Source of the DNA: Amphibalanus amphitrite
Lineage: Eukaryota; Arthropoda; Thecostraca; Balanomorpha; Balanidae
Direction of reading: 5' to 3'
DNA: 64,000 nt
Assembly: GCF_019059575.1 (NCBI RefSeq)
Contig: NW_024881999.1
Coordinates: 422,926 to 486,925 of the forward strand
Below are positions 11,436 through 23,124 of this stretch, piece after piece. Position 1 is the first letter of the stretch; each line of letters begins with the position of its first letter. The translations under genes and the position numbers were made by a program. The notes under the pieces are model-generated. The model ran no database searches and had not been told where the DNA came from. It saw only the letters and a list, made by a program, of their open reading frames with translations.

Positions 11436-12429
11436 GTTTTCTGGAGCTGGTGGGTGGTTGCTGGCTTCTCCGGAGGTCTCCCTGCGCTGACTGCCCTCCG
11501 TCCGCCAGGTGGAGTGGCTGGTCGCCTCGGGTGGCGCCTCCGTTCCGGCCGACAGTGGCGCTGACTGGCGGCCAGCCGCTGAACTATGTAGGGGGTGCAG
11601 CTGCTGTCGATCGGAGCAGCGTGCGGCTCAGCGGGTGGGGCCGCCCGGGCCGCCAGGGGTCGTGCAGGGACGCGCACACTTCGCCGTCAAATTTCTCCCG
11701 ATCGGAATCTCAGATGATTTCGATCAACCAAATTTGTTAATTCAGCGCATCATGGCTTTCTGGGGACATGATTTCAGCGCCGGCAGCGGTCTCCGCCTTC
11801 CGCCGTGAGTCTGCATGGCTCCTGGCCGTGACCGAGCGTTCCAGAGTCGTGAACCGGATCGAACCGGTAGCCACCTCCCGGCGCCGTCGCCGCTGGCCTG
11901 AGGCGTCTTTTGACCTTCGGCAATGCCCTCACCGTCACGACAATCGTGGTTGGAGGGGGATGGGGAGGGGAGGGGAGGAAGGGGGACTCGGAAGCGACGG
12001 GATTAGGGAAGGGCAGGGGCGCGGAAACTACTTTCAGACGGGAGAGGGGAGGGGGACACCAATATAGATATCAACCTAGCCCTAGGGTACCTCCAAATCT
12101 AGTTTTCCTACCGGTTACCTATTTTTCATCCCTTGGCTTTTTCAACAACAAAAAGAAAACATTTGCATAAAAAGTGCGGTATTCCGTCCCAAAGTTGTGA
12201 AGCACCTCCCCCACGGCCCCAGATTTTTTTTTTTTTTTGGGGGGGGGGGGGGGCAAGCTGCCCCCACTGCCTCTCTCCCCGCCCCCCGGTTCCCGCGCCC
12301 ATGGGGAAGGATGATCCGTGATAGTGCGATGGGGCCTAGTAACGACGTATTTTTACGAGCGAGCGAAGTCTTTTCAATATAACGGAAAAATCTCAGTATG
12401 AGCGGCCCGGCGCCCGGCCTGTAACCCTT
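11436..12429. other. GC-rich upstream region of paralog 3, purine-rich tract
   Basis: The stretch 11440-11700 is CpG-rich and probably promoter-proximal for the gene starting at 11435. From 11945 to about 12060 the plus strand is strongly G-rich (GGGGATGGGGAGGGGAGGGG) and could form G-quadruplexes. At 12225-12270 a T-run and a G-run are followed by CAAGCTG and a C-run, resembling the G/C hairpins of the TTAA family but without its terminus. Confidence 0.35.
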
Positions 12430-13145
12430 TTGAGAGGCTTATATCTCAGCAACCGCTGGACCGATTGGCCTGCGGTCTTTTTTGCTGGGTAGCCCCGCCC
12501 CCATCCCTTCTACCCCGTAATTGACTTATACTTTTGATACATCTAAGTGACCGTCGTGAAAAGTCAAGGGTGTTCAAGAAGTTTTGCAAGAGTAGTGATT
12601 TTGAGAGGCCCATATCTCAGCAGCGGCTTGGGCGATTGTCTTGCGGTAATTTTTATAGGGTAGTTGCATCCCTTCTACCAAAGGTCGGATACTCTTGATC
12701 TATGTGAGTGACCCCCACTGCACGTGCAAAATGCAAAAAGAAGAGGTGCCAAATTTGTTCCCATTTCAGTAACTCGGTAATTACTGGGGCGATTTCGCTG
12801 AAACTTGGCATACAGGTAGGCAACCACCAGGCAATGCATTCCCATGTGTTGCGGTTAGGGTGCTACTGCACGTACGCACGTGCAGGAGGCGTTTCCAGAT
12901 CTCGAGAACGGCTGGGCCGATTGCGCTCAAATTTGGTACACGGTTGGGGACCGGTTAGTAGGGTGCCGTGCAAAAGTCAGTTTGGACCCCGTTTGCACGT
13001 GCGCACGTGCAGAATGCCGCTTCCAGATCTCAGGAACGGCTGGGCCGATTGCGTTCAAATTTGGCACACCGCTAGCGACCGGTTAGAAGGGTGCTTTGCA
13101 CAAACCCATTGGAAGTATCCTCTCGCCCTTCCGCACGTGCAGGGC
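12430..13145. repeat. diverged tandem array, 125-170-bp units
   Basis: About five successive units carry a motif of the type AACGGCTGGGCCGATTGCG followed by CAAATTTGG and ACAC: near 12450, 12619, 12780, 12905 and 13035. The last two are clearest, and both are followed by ACCGGTTAGNAGGGTGC and a GCACGTGCAG block. Units are too diverged for recent amplification. Confidence 0.55.
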
Positions 13146-13776
13146 TCACTATCTCGCTCGCTCGTTCTTCGCCCAAAAGGCGTTTTACTGGTGGTTAGGG
13201 AAATGTGAATCTCCTAAATATCAAATACGTTCATGCTTGGATGCATGCCTCTCACCCTCATCGGCGTTTTCGCAGCCGCTAACGTAAGGGAGCCGTCCCC
13301 TCCCCATCCTAGCCGCTCGGTCCCTGCTAGACTAGCTTCGCTCGCGGGAAAAACGAGTTGCAGACGTCAGGAAGTCAATGATCCCCTACTTTAAAGCCCT
13401 GACTCCTATGTCATTGATTGACCTTCCAGGTCAAATCAGCGACACACAATCCGATAAAAATGGAACCTGCTAAACCGTCTTAAAGTCTGATTTATATTGG
13501 GGTTTTCGTGGTCCTCATTTTGAATTCAGCATTTGTAGGTATTGTTCAGAGATGATGTGTTCATGCGGTCGAGTAAGGTAAAATCAAACATTGCTAATGA
13601 TGAAAAGTCTGGAATCGAGTGTGCGCTGGCTCACATATGTGTCAAATCGTTATTCTGGCCTGGGAAAGTCTCAGGAAAGTTATAACAGGTGAAAGGTCAT
13701 GCCCTTTTAAGGAAAGGTATACAATGGGGTAACATGAGCGTACTGGAAAGATGCGTCGTGACCCGCCGCTTAGGTT

Positions 13777-13982
13777 TCATTAGATATTTTGATGATAGAT
13801 GCATAAGTATATATTTTAAAAGTTTTGTATGATGTAGCCCTTGCGCATAGCTGGGGCGTCGCAAGTTATGGAAAACCCATTGGAGGGATACGTTCGACGC
13901 CCCGGCTATGCGCAAGGGCTATACATCATACAAAACTTTTAAAATATATATTTACGCATCTATCATCAAAATATCTAATGAA
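13777..13982. repeat. foldback element with ~86-bp arms
   Basis: 13777-13861 (TTCATTAGATATTTTGATGA.. to ..CTGGGGCGTCG) is the near-perfect reverse complement of 13895-13982, around a ~33-bp loop. A hairpin-type MITE or a local inverted duplication would explain it. A single strand could form a very stable hairpin. Confidence 0.85.
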
Positions 13983-13989
13983 GTCATAC

Positions 13990-14562
13990 TCGAGGGCAGC
14001 GCTTTTCGAGGAGCGCTGTGGCCCGAAGGTTTGGACTTTGAATTGTGAAAAACGCCCGCCCGCCGGAAAACGCAAACACCGCAAAACGCGCAAAACGCAC
14101 GCCCGAAATGCCAACGCAAACGTCGCAAAAAATAAACAAACGCCCGCCCGCCGCAAACCGCAAATAAAAAACGCAAAAACGCCGCAAAACAATAAAACCG
14201 CCCGCCAACCGCAAACAAATTTAACACCGCAAACGACGCAAAAAAGAAGAAAACCGCCCGCATCGCCCGCCCGCCCGCCTGCCCGCCGCCAAAGACAAAC
14301 ACCGCAAAAAACACAAAACGCCCGCCCGCCGCAAAACGTAAACACCGCAAAACGTGTAAAACGCACGCCCGAAAAGCCAACGCAAACGGCAAAAAATCAC
14401 CCGACCGCCGCAAACCACACAGAAAAAAAACGCCGAAACGCCGAAAAAAATAAAACCGCCCGCACCGCACCGACGCTAACTGCTAACCGAAAACGACAAA
14501 AAGTCGCCCGCCAGCCGCCAAACGCAAACACCGCAAATAAGCGCCCGGCCGCAGCAAGATAA
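13990..14562. repeat. A/C-rich, T-poor low-complexity tract with CGC/AAA words
   Basis: About 570 bp is built almost wholly from CGCAAA, CGCCCGCC, AACGC and ACACCG words. Nearly every G is in a CpG and T is very rare on the plus strand. Long open frames here on both strands are by-products of that composition and are not called as genes. No fixed period is visible. Confidence 0.7.
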
Positions 14563-14618
14563 TAATTTATCAGCGGCTGGCATACCGCTAGGCTGGTCAT
14601 TTTCACAAATCAAAAAGA

Positions 14619-14854
14619 TATCTGCAAAAATCTCCTAGATGAAAGCGCCCGATTAAAAAACGGATGGCACGTGCGTGTTCCTCGCCCCCAACTTCCTTCA
14701 GGTCAATCGTCATTTGGGTCATCTAACGCATTGACGTATCTGCAAAAATTTCCTAGATGAAAGCGCCCGAGTAAAAAACGGATGGCACGTGCGTGTTCCT
14801 CGCCCCCAACTTCCTTCAGGTCAATCGTCATTTGGGTCATCTAACGCATTGACG
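14619..14854. repeat. 118-bp direct tandem duplication
   Basis: 14619-14736 and 14737-14854 are nearly identical (start TATCTGCAAAAAT, end CGCATTGACG) and differ at only a few bases. A simple recent local duplication. Confidence 0.9.
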
Positions 14855-15626
14855 ACCGGCTGGGTGGAATGAACATTGCGCCAAGAAACGTAAGTATATT
14901 GTCAAAAAGAATCCCCAGAGTGGTGGATCCCAAAAGTTTGAAACTACCACTTTGGCCCACTGGACGACACCTTAAACAGTTGCCGACTGGATGACACCCA
15001 TTGTTTGGTCACCCACGCCATAGTATGCATCATGGGTGCGCCGAAATGACCAAAAGTCCCAATTTCCGGTGTGCAGGGTCATTTTCAACGGCACGTGGCA
15101 CGTGGTTCTGGACTTTTCCGGCCACTTTGCGACATACCCATGGGTAGTGCACCGAATGGTGGTTGATCTGCATGTAAGAAAATGGGGGGTCGTTTGGATC
15201 GTTTTCGAGCAATCTGCCGTGGAACGCATTTTTTCATTTTCCCCATTGGCTTAACACGGGAATTTTTAAAGTCACGTGGCACGTGCACCAGATGGTCCGC
15301 GGAGGGGAGACCCATACCAGAACGTAGATCACCTGGCCCACTAGAAATCCTGAAAAAATCAGAACTTTTGGACCAGCCGTTTTCAAGAGCATCAAGTTGT
15401 ACTGATCTCAGGCAGCTTTTGCCAAATTGTCAGGGAACTCAGATTTGTTTTTCAATAGAAAAACACAATTCTAAAGAATAGTGTTTTAACTATTGACAAC
15501 AAACCTTCGGTTATTTTGTTTAATTGCATATTGACAAAATGTGTTTAGTTTGTATTTACTCTTAGCTGAGCTACTCCGAGCAGGGGGCATGTTTTCAAAC
15601 CTAATTTTGTGGACAGGGGACGCTCT
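14855..15626. other. intergenic, no gene seen
   Basis: Several GGCACGTG words (15090-15110, 15275-15290) repeat motifs of the preceding duplication (GGCACGTGCGTG), so this may be a degraded part of the same repeat. No coding signal. Confidence 0.3.
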
Positions 15627-15628
15627 TA

Positions 15629-16743
15629 GGGGAAGCCGGGGGAAGCCCGGGCGCGGGGGAAGCCCGGCCACCTCGTTTCCGGCTAAATTATTCACAATAA
15701 AATGCTCAACTGTTTGTCCTTTCAGCGTGGCAGCTAAGGTAACGCCAGCAAAAAGTTAAGGCTAACAGAAATTGCATATTGTTAAAGTTATAGCGCAAAA
15801 ATGATATTTTAAGGGTTTTTAGCTAAAAAGTGAGATATGTTGCACTGTTAATGTTATACCATACAGTACTAATATTTATACGAATGTTATGTAAGGACCG
15901 TTTAAGTGTTTGTAGTGAGGGGTGACGAGGCAGGCTGGCTTAAGTATGACATTTTTTTCGAATATCGCTGTTCTAAAATAAAAATTAGCACATTGGGGTA
16001 ACACCGGGCGAGTGGCCAAGCATACCCCCAACCGAGAGCAATGCCACTAAACCATTGTTTTCCATGAGATAATAGGTACTGAGCAGGATTGGTTTACACC
16101 TAGATCAAAGATAAATTTCGAAAATAAACATGTTATCATAGACAAAGCCAGTCATGTCACTTAAGGTCAACTAGGGTCAAACTACGTTTTTGCAGATAAC
16201 GCGACAGACAATGAAGCTAGAGCTTCAAAAATGGTGTCGTTGTGTTCTTCTTCATCAGCCGAGTCGAATGATATGCAAATTGATGCATTAAGGTAAAAAG
16301 AAAAATAATTTTTAAGGAATTTTGAAATACACATTTTTGTGAATTTTGCATCACGATTTTCATCGACCTGTACTGTATGTGTGGTAGACGCTAGCTAAAA
16401 TACCAGTAGTGAAATAAACTCTAAGATGTCCAGAGCTAATCAGTACCTTAATATTTCACTTTCCGTTAATGTTTGGAAGACACATAATGGTTTCATCAAC
16501 TCGTTGTAAAGCGCTGGGGAGGTGGCCGGCGTTACCCCTATGCCGGGCTTACCCCAGAAAAATCAACACTTTTTTAAAACTCGATTTTCTCAACCTTATA
16601 CTTATTCCACGAAACCGAATTTTTGGGAAAACACGGCCAATGAACTTAACTAGCTAACAGGCTATCAACATTTTATACAGCACGTATGGTATGTAATAAA
16701 AATGAAAAAGAGCTTACTATGCCGGGCTTCCCCCGGCTTCCCC
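15629..16743. mobile_element. non-autonomous TA-flanked (Tc1/mariner-like) element
   Basis: The termini GGGGAAGCCGGGGGAAGCCC at the left and its reverse complement at the right (16720-16743) are flanked directly by TA (15627-15628 and 16744-16745). The length is 1115 bp. The body is AT-rich and contains no transposase frame. A second copy of the terminal GGGGGAAGCCC word at 15650-15670 suggests a duplicated end. Superfamily is inferred from the TA target. Confidence 0.75.
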
Positions 16744-17129
16744 TATATAGGTATGAAATATGGTGTGACGGAAGGCCACTCGTGATGACATCGGGGTAGG
16801 GTGCGCTTGTGCTGAATAAGGCCTGCGCTCGATGCAGGGGGCGCTTGGGTCACCATTGAACAATGAACATGTCTTATGACAGGAGAACGGTATAGCAGCG
16901 CTAAGCTGACGTCCTGGACAGGTGGCGCTGATGTCTTATGGTCGACGGGGATATCGGAAAGATGACGCTTACGCCACCACTAAAATGGTATGCAGAGTCT
17001 ATAGGACAGTTGTTAGGACTCGTACAGGACAGAGGAAGCTTCCTCCAATCCCCTTAAGTGGGTATCAGTCGTGTGAATGCTCGTTTCCCCTCAAACCACA
17101 TCCAGGTTATAGATAAACGGTTACCATGA

Positions 17130-17339
17130 TCAGACGCTAGCAGGGAAGCTTCTTTCGGAACAGGCTCTCTTGCGGTGGGGTTGCCTATCCCCTCCCCCCT
17201 GAGACGGGCTCAGCCCGTCCCCCCCCCCCCCGTCCACCAAAGTGGCCGCCTAAACCGGTTCCCTATCCTATTCTTATATCCCCGCGACGCTTGAATGGTC
17301 TGACTAGACTGAAGCAGTCTAAGCCGATTAAACAAACAA
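17130..17339 (+). repeat. dispersed repeat, copy with AAACAAACAAA tail
   Basis: CTTTCGGAACAGGCTCTCTT, GCGGTGGGGTTGCC and GACGGGCTCAGCC align with the other copies. The end, GGTCTGACTAGACTGAAGCA.. then TTAAACAAACAAA, keeps the hairpin and an A-rich tail. The poly-C run at 17220 is specific to this copy. Confidence 0.45.
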
Positions 17340-17509
17340 AGCTGGGTATTTTGGGCGAGCGATTATGCACCGTCACATGGACATGTCTGAACGTTTCCAT
17401 CATGCCAGGGGTGTTTGCCCAAAGTTATCGAAGCTGACTAGTCTGACTGGTGATGCTCTTTTGTGTGTTAGGAGCGGAAAATAACATTTTTTCCCGTCCG
17501 TCCAATGGG

Positions 17510-17663
17510 CAGTAGCGGCGGAATACCTTCAATTAAGGGGGGGGGGGGCACTGCCGACTTTTGGTCCCATTCTTTCCATGCAGCGCCCATAGGGCTAATG
17601 TTAAAATGCCAAAATCAAAGGGGGGCACGTTGCTCCGGTGCCCTCCCCGTTCCGCCGCCTATG
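17510..17663. mobile_element. hAT-like MITE, 154 bp
   Basis: The termini CAGTAGCGGCGGAA and TTCCGCCGCCTATG are flanked by an exact 8-bp duplication CCAATGGG (17502-17509 and 17664-17671), the hAT target-duplication length. Just inside the left end is a G-run after TTCAATTAA. A left-end fragment of a sibling copy lies at 57242-57357. Confidence 0.85.
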
Positions 17664-17671
17664 CCAATGGG

Positions 17672-18527
17672 CAACATCAATGCCCAGGTACGCATTGTTC
17701 TGCACAGCCATATTTTTTTTCGGCAACGTATGTGTATGTAACCTACCATCGTTCAGCAGTATCCATAGATTTACGGCCTCAACAAGTACCGTACGTATAC
17801 CTGCTTGTATGGTTCGAGGCTACGCCTCTGGTTTGGATACTGAGGGTGCGCATTTGGCAGTGCACCTGTTATCTGTTCTCGACTGAAAGGCCTGATGCCT
17901 GATCTTTATTGAAACACCTGTTCTTTATTGAAATCGCGACTGCTGCCATGGTTGGCGCTATAGCTCTGGCCACCAACCGGCGTACACTGTACACTGTGTA
18001 CAGTTTCCTCTGTACAGTGCGACTGTGGGCGTTTGCCGGTATCGCGTTTCCCTGGCGAGGAGCTATATAACGTACTGTAGAGCGTTTCCCTGACGTCTCC
18101 TGCAATCACATTTCCCGGAGTTGTTTGTCGCCGTGAAACGTCTCTTAGATTGCTTTCCGGTAGGTGCGAGTAAGTTCGGTGAAATTCTAGTTGTGTGCTT
18201 GGACCTATTGTGCTTCACTGCATTCGTTAAGTGTAAGTAGCATGCTGCATTTTCATTTAATCAACTTACAAATTACCTAAATAAAATACACAATTGAATA
18301 CATGACATAGTTTACAATTAAAGCTCCCGAAGAACAACTTAACTTCAACTTCAAACTTTTAATTACATAAATCTAATGCAGCATTTGGTATATGCTGTCG
18401 CAGCTCCCCATATGCATACTCTGTGATGATTACTGATTGACCAGTGACCTTTACCACTGGGCAGCATCAGTGATGGAGAGACATGGTCTGGTGAGCTAAA
18501 GAGTTCGCAGCTTTTCTGTGCTTCGTC
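17672..18527. other. intergenic, no gene seen
   Basis: A short palindrome-rich spot at 17985-18020 (GTACACTGTACACTGTGTAC) is the only structure noted. No gene recognised. Confidence 0.3.
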
Positions 18528-18790
18528 ATTTTCCATCCTCAGGACAGTCCAATCCTTCTTCATGCCTCGAACCGCCTGATCCGGACTGGACGGTGGCCTT
18601 CATTCGACGTGAGAAGCTCCTCACTCCTCAGTAACCGGCTCACGTGCGGTAGGGTGGCAGTTGGCCTTGTCCATCGCGACGGGCTCAGCCACGGCGGCGC
18701 ACCAGGGTGCAGCCGTTCAGACTTCAGACCAATGTCTCCCCTAATTCCCATCACCTTTCCGGCTCTGAAAAGGCCTCGTTAGACCAAAAG
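18528..18790 (+). repeat. dispersed SINE-like repeat, copy
   Basis: It starts TTTCCATCCTCAGGACAGTC and continues through GACGGGCTCAGCC, CACCAGGGTGC, AGACCAATGTCTCCC, CCGGCTCTGAAA and a weakened terminal hairpin (GGCCTCGTTAGACC). Colinear with 2058-2346. Confidence 0.55.
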
Positions 18791-19797
18791 GACCACCTTA
18801 CCCTACAAAGAAAATTTTAGGCATTATCCCCTGCCACGAATTCCCAACGCGAGAAAAACTTACGGGACAACAAAATAAAAAATAGCTTACTTACGGCCTT
18901 TTTACCAGTCGTTGACTGTCACGTGGTCAAATAAACCTTTATGTATGTATGTATGTACTTTGGGACTTAATTTTTTATCGTCAGTTGCTACTTGCCTGAA
19001 ATATTCACAGACATTTTTACCTCCACTTAGCGCGCGCGGCGAGGTGATAATCGCACCCATATGTATTGTGGACTTCCCCGTCCGTTATTCCCACTAAGCC
19101 TACGACTTTGCTGGTCCCAGCACCGCTCTCAGCTCGGCTTTACAGAAAATACGGTAAAAACGGTCCACAAAGCACACGGCCTTCGTCGCAGCGGGGACTG
19201 TCCCGGCTCGGCTGAGACCTCCGTAATAGCGCTGCATCGTGAACGACCCGAGGCCTGCCACGCCTGGGCACTGGGCAGCCGGAGGCTGTTCGGAAAAGGA
19301 AAGCACTCCCCTGCAATGTCTCGGGTTATAGGTGAGATGACGTGCGTGGGTCGGGTTCTAATACCAGGATCACCGCCGTCAACAAGTCCCCACTGAATCG
19401 ACATCAGCGCAGGGATCTCACCGCGGCGGGACGCACGTGCGCTCGCCACGTGCGGCGGCTGACACGTGTCCCGCTCCTGTCACGTGAGGCTGAGTGCCGA
19501 CCCCTCGCTGTGTGTGTGTGGAGTGTGGTGCTGCTAAAGCTACTGACAGTAATCCCGTCATTCTTGTCTGAGAACTGCTCCGTATCAGTATTGCCAGAAC
19601 TTATGATTATTGTAGTTTTCGTAATGTAAAAGGCTTAGAATATACTCAGACATCGTAACACAAAACACGCATGAACCATCTGTATCCATCAAAATACGTA
19701 AGCTATACAAAAACGCAATACAAAAACGTTACGTACAAACTTAAAAACTACCACACATTTGCTGCCGGCAGCATCGCCATTCGCTCGCAAGTCTTCC
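18791..19797. other. intergenic, no gene seen
   Basis: A GC-rich patch at 19020-19520 has open frames on both strands but no recognisable domain or consistent splice pattern. A (TATG)n microsatellite lies at 18941-18956. Part of this region could be 3' sequence of the minus-strand gene ending at 19798. Confidence 0.25.
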
Positions 19798-20589
19798 TCA
19801 GGCACTCCTGCCCGCAAGCTCGTCAGGATGTGACCTGACGGCCAAAGGGTCACTCCCATCCCCCAGTTCCCTGGGGTGTGACCTGATGCGACCCCGACCA
19901 GACCTGGCAGCACCACTGATGGCCTCACCGAACCGCTGTTCAAGCGCGGTGGCACAGCCGCCAGATTCAACATCAGTGAACACCATCGGCGTCAAAACGA
20001 GAGGGGTCTGCGTCGATCGCGCGTGTGCGAGAGTTGAGCCTTCGCCGGTGTCGATTTTGTGCAGTGTCGGGGCCGTCGGCTGCAGGGACTCGTCTTGTGT
20101 CGGTCGCAGGGGTTGCGTCTGTGGGCGAATAGGCAGATTCTGTGGTGGTCGCAGGGTCTGCATCTCTTGCTGAACGGGCAGCCTCGAGGGCAGCCTGCTC
20201 TCTGTAGGAACAGACGACGTCAGTCGATCTTCAGCCGGTGGCAGTCGGTCGTCAGCCTCTGGTGCTGGGACCGACAGCTGCAGGGCCGCCGGGTCATTCA
20301 CCAGGCCCAGCAGGAACCGGTGCGTCTCGCGGCGCAGCGCCCGCAGCTCTCGCTCAATCTGATGATGGCGGCGCATCGCTCGCATCAGTCGCAGGGCGGC
20401 AGCTCGCAGCACGGCCCTAGGCAGCGGCCTCCTCCGCCCTGGACGGAGGCCAGCCGCCGACACGGGCGGGTCGGGGGCTGACCCGACCCCGGCCCAGGGC
20501 AGCGTCTGGACGGACGAGGGGCGGCCTGGTGACTCATTCTGAAACGTCAGGCCGCCAGGAGGACCGTCCAGCTGCGATGATGGCCGCAT
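19798..20589 (-). CDS. probable terminal coding exon of an unrecognised gene
   Basis: A minus-strand frame is open from an excellent 3' splice site (CTCTCCGTGTGCCCTCAG, ending at about 20590) to a TGA at 19798, about 263 codons. It begins MRPSSQLDGPPGG. A basic helical stretch in the middle (RAMRRHHQIERELRALRRE and following) could form a coiled coil, as seen after Myb/SANT-like or BESS-type DNA-binding domains. The rest is Pro/Gln/Ser-rich, with QTLRPPQN, QTQPLRPTQ-like repeats. Upstream exons would lie beyond 20600 and were not found. It could also be a chance frame in GC-rich DNA. No function assigned. Confidence 0.35.
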   Translation of the reverse strand: MRPSSQLDGPPGGLTFQNESPGRPSSVQTLPWAGVGSAPDPPVSAAGLRPGRRRPLPRAVLRAAALRLMRAMRRHHQIERELRALRRETHRFLLGLVNDPAALQLSVPAPEADDRLPPAEDRLTSSVPTESRLPSRLPVQQEMQTLRPPQNLPIRPQTQPLRPTQDESLQPTAPTLHKIDTGEGSTLAHARSTQTPLVLTPMVFTDVESGGCATALEQRFGEAISGAARSGRGRIRSHPRELGDGSDPLAVRSHPDELAGRSA

Positions 20590-20602
20590 CTGAGGGCACA
20601 CG

Positions 20603-23124
20603 GAGAGGGGATGCTGTTAGACGTCAGGGGTCAGATGCAATGGAGCACTCCACAACAAATCGTACCAGCTAAAAGCACAGCCCTCGAACTTAAGACATTT
20701 TTTTTAAATAAAGGAATTTATCTACGAAAAACTATTTTCAGTCTTTGGTATAGAGGCAGTGTTTGCAGCAGAAGCGTATTACGCGTTAACGAATCATATC
20801 GCGTAGTTCAAAACCATCTGCATGCTGATTGGCCGACGATTGACGGCTGCATTCCTTGCATTCTTCCGTAAGGTACCGCATTCCTCCGTAAGGAATGATT
20901 TCCGAGCTAAAATCGATATAATTATTTGACTCGGATACCCGTTTGAGTGTAGAGGCCTTAGATTTGTGCTCGTCTCAGCTCAAGCTACAAAATTGCTATT
21001 CCAGTTCAAATCCAATGTTAAAAATGGTATAGTTCCTTACATTACTCTGGTTTCAATGGCCTGACTGACAAAACAAGAGTTCATGCTATACAGGGCGCAT
21101 TGCTCAGGCCTCAACCCCATTGTCCGATTAAGCAACTCCTGGTTGAATCGGTGGATACTTAAGACGCGCAAATTTCAACGTTCCTATCAAAGTCAGACAC
21201 AGTTCGTCCTACTCAGTGGCATTGAAATTCAGCTGACTGCGGCTGCCAACCACAACCATCCGCATTTACCCTCTATGGTTCTCATACCTAATATCGAGCG
21301 CCGGAGAACCCCAAACCCGGGTTCTCATGAGGTCCCATGCTGTATCAGCTGTGCTACGGGATCGGATAGCTAAGCTGGTTGCGGATGCCATAAACGAGTT
21401 ACGGCTGCTACATATATAGGATTCTATAAAGAAATGTATTTATATATGGCTTTTATGTCTTTTGCAGCACAACGTGACACAGCAGCTCGTTACCGATTCA
21501 TCGATCGCCTGAGGCACCCGGGACTGTGCTCCGGTTATAAGCTAACGTCAATACTAGCGCCCCGACGGTAATCAAGCGAATCGCTTCGTCGGCAGCTGAC
21601 AACCCCCTCCCCGCCCGTGCCACTCACGTGCGGGGGGGGGGGGGGCGGTCGTAGCGTCGCTGCGCCATTGAGGCTGGTAGGGTTGGAGCGGAGGGGGGGG
21701 GGGGGCGACTGGTCCCGCCCGGGCCGGGTGACGTCACAGCCGGTCACGTGCCGGCTCACGTGACGGGCGGCCGCCGAGTCGCGTGCAGCGCCCGACGCGC
21801 AGCGCGCTGCTGATAGCCCAAACAAACACTGGCAACAGCGCCAACCGTCGCAGTGATGTTGCACAACAGGTATCACCTTGAACACCAGCTGGGCTGTGTC
21901 GCGTCGGCATGTACTGCCCTGGCTGCATTGTCGTGTCGCCATCGACGACACTAGTGGTAAGGTTACAGGACACACTCGTTCTGCGTTCTTAGCTACTTTG
22001 GGAAATGGCTTGACCCGGATCGGATTGAAAGATTATTTCAGGCTAAATAATCCAATAAGGGAGAGCCCAGGCGAATGGCGATCGTCGCCAGAAGAAGGAC
22101 CAATCTCACTTCATGAGATCAATGCATGGCATCAAAAGCTCATAAAAAATGTTTCATTAACATATATTCATGTTTGTACTTATGTGGTTAATTAATATAC
22201 ACGAACTTTGCAGGAATTTGTCATTCAAAATTTGAATTAATGATTTGGGAGGCGAATATTTGATGATAAGCCCGGTTCATTAACTTTGGCCATGGTTTCG
22301 TTCGGGTGAGTGCTGATATGATGAACGTTGGGGCAAAGTTGCTCAATGCAGAAAGTTCTGGTCGGGCAATGTGATAAGGGATATGATAAAAGTAATGTGG
22401 CCGATCTGACATCATGTGCCCCGTGTAAAAAAAAACACATGTAAACAACAAATAATTTGAGTCTAAAGATACCTATCAGCAACAAAGGATTTGAATTAAC
22501 CACTGCTGTAAGTTTCATTCCCTGAAAACCAAACCCTGGTTGCCAGTTTACAGTTGACACTGAGAAGGTCACAAAGTCGTAACATTTTGGGACGCAAGAT
22601 TACTAGAAAAAAAAAATATTGGACCAGGCATAATCATATTGCAGGGTTTTATGTATGGCGACACAGCTCAATGACCTAACTTGACCTGAAAATAAGAAAG
22701 GTGCCAATCGTCACGGCTGCTAAAAGATCAGGGTGTCATTTCCTGCTTTTTTTCTCGAGCTCCTCCAGGACAATCACGATACAAAAACTATCGGGACCGG
22801 GTGGCACCAGGATCTCCTCGGCAGGCAAAGGGCTATCCGGCACATCACAACCAGCGCTTTTTCTCCTTATGCGAGACAATCCTGTGGCTAGTTCATGTAG
22901 TTATTCATGTAACAAATAATAGCTGGCTCATTCATTTGAGTGTATTTTGCATGGCATAAGAAACAAAATTAAATCATAAGCAAAACATTTTACGGTGTTA
23001 ATTGTTTGAGCATACAGCGTGCCTAGGGGTAATATCTAGCCAACAAGGAAATGACCACAACCGTTAGATTTCGGCATTCGGTCCACCAGCTTCATTAACA
23101 GGTATGTGTACACAACACAATCCT
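20603..23124. other. intergenic or intronic, no gene seen
   Basis: If 19798-20589 is a terminal exon, this stretch would be its intron. Poly-G runs at 21629-21646 and 21692-21706 flank a CpG-rich patch (21600-21800) that could be a promoter. Nothing matched a known family. A TGACCTAACTTGACCTG spot at 22670-22690 recalls TTAA-family bodies. Confidence 0.25.

Noticed and set aside
13825-14562. 245-codon Lys/Thr/Pro/Asn-rich frame and several Cys/Phe-rich frames on the other strand
   Set aside because: They arise from the T-poor A/C-rich low-complexity tract and partly from the foldback; no start context, splice sites or conserved motif.
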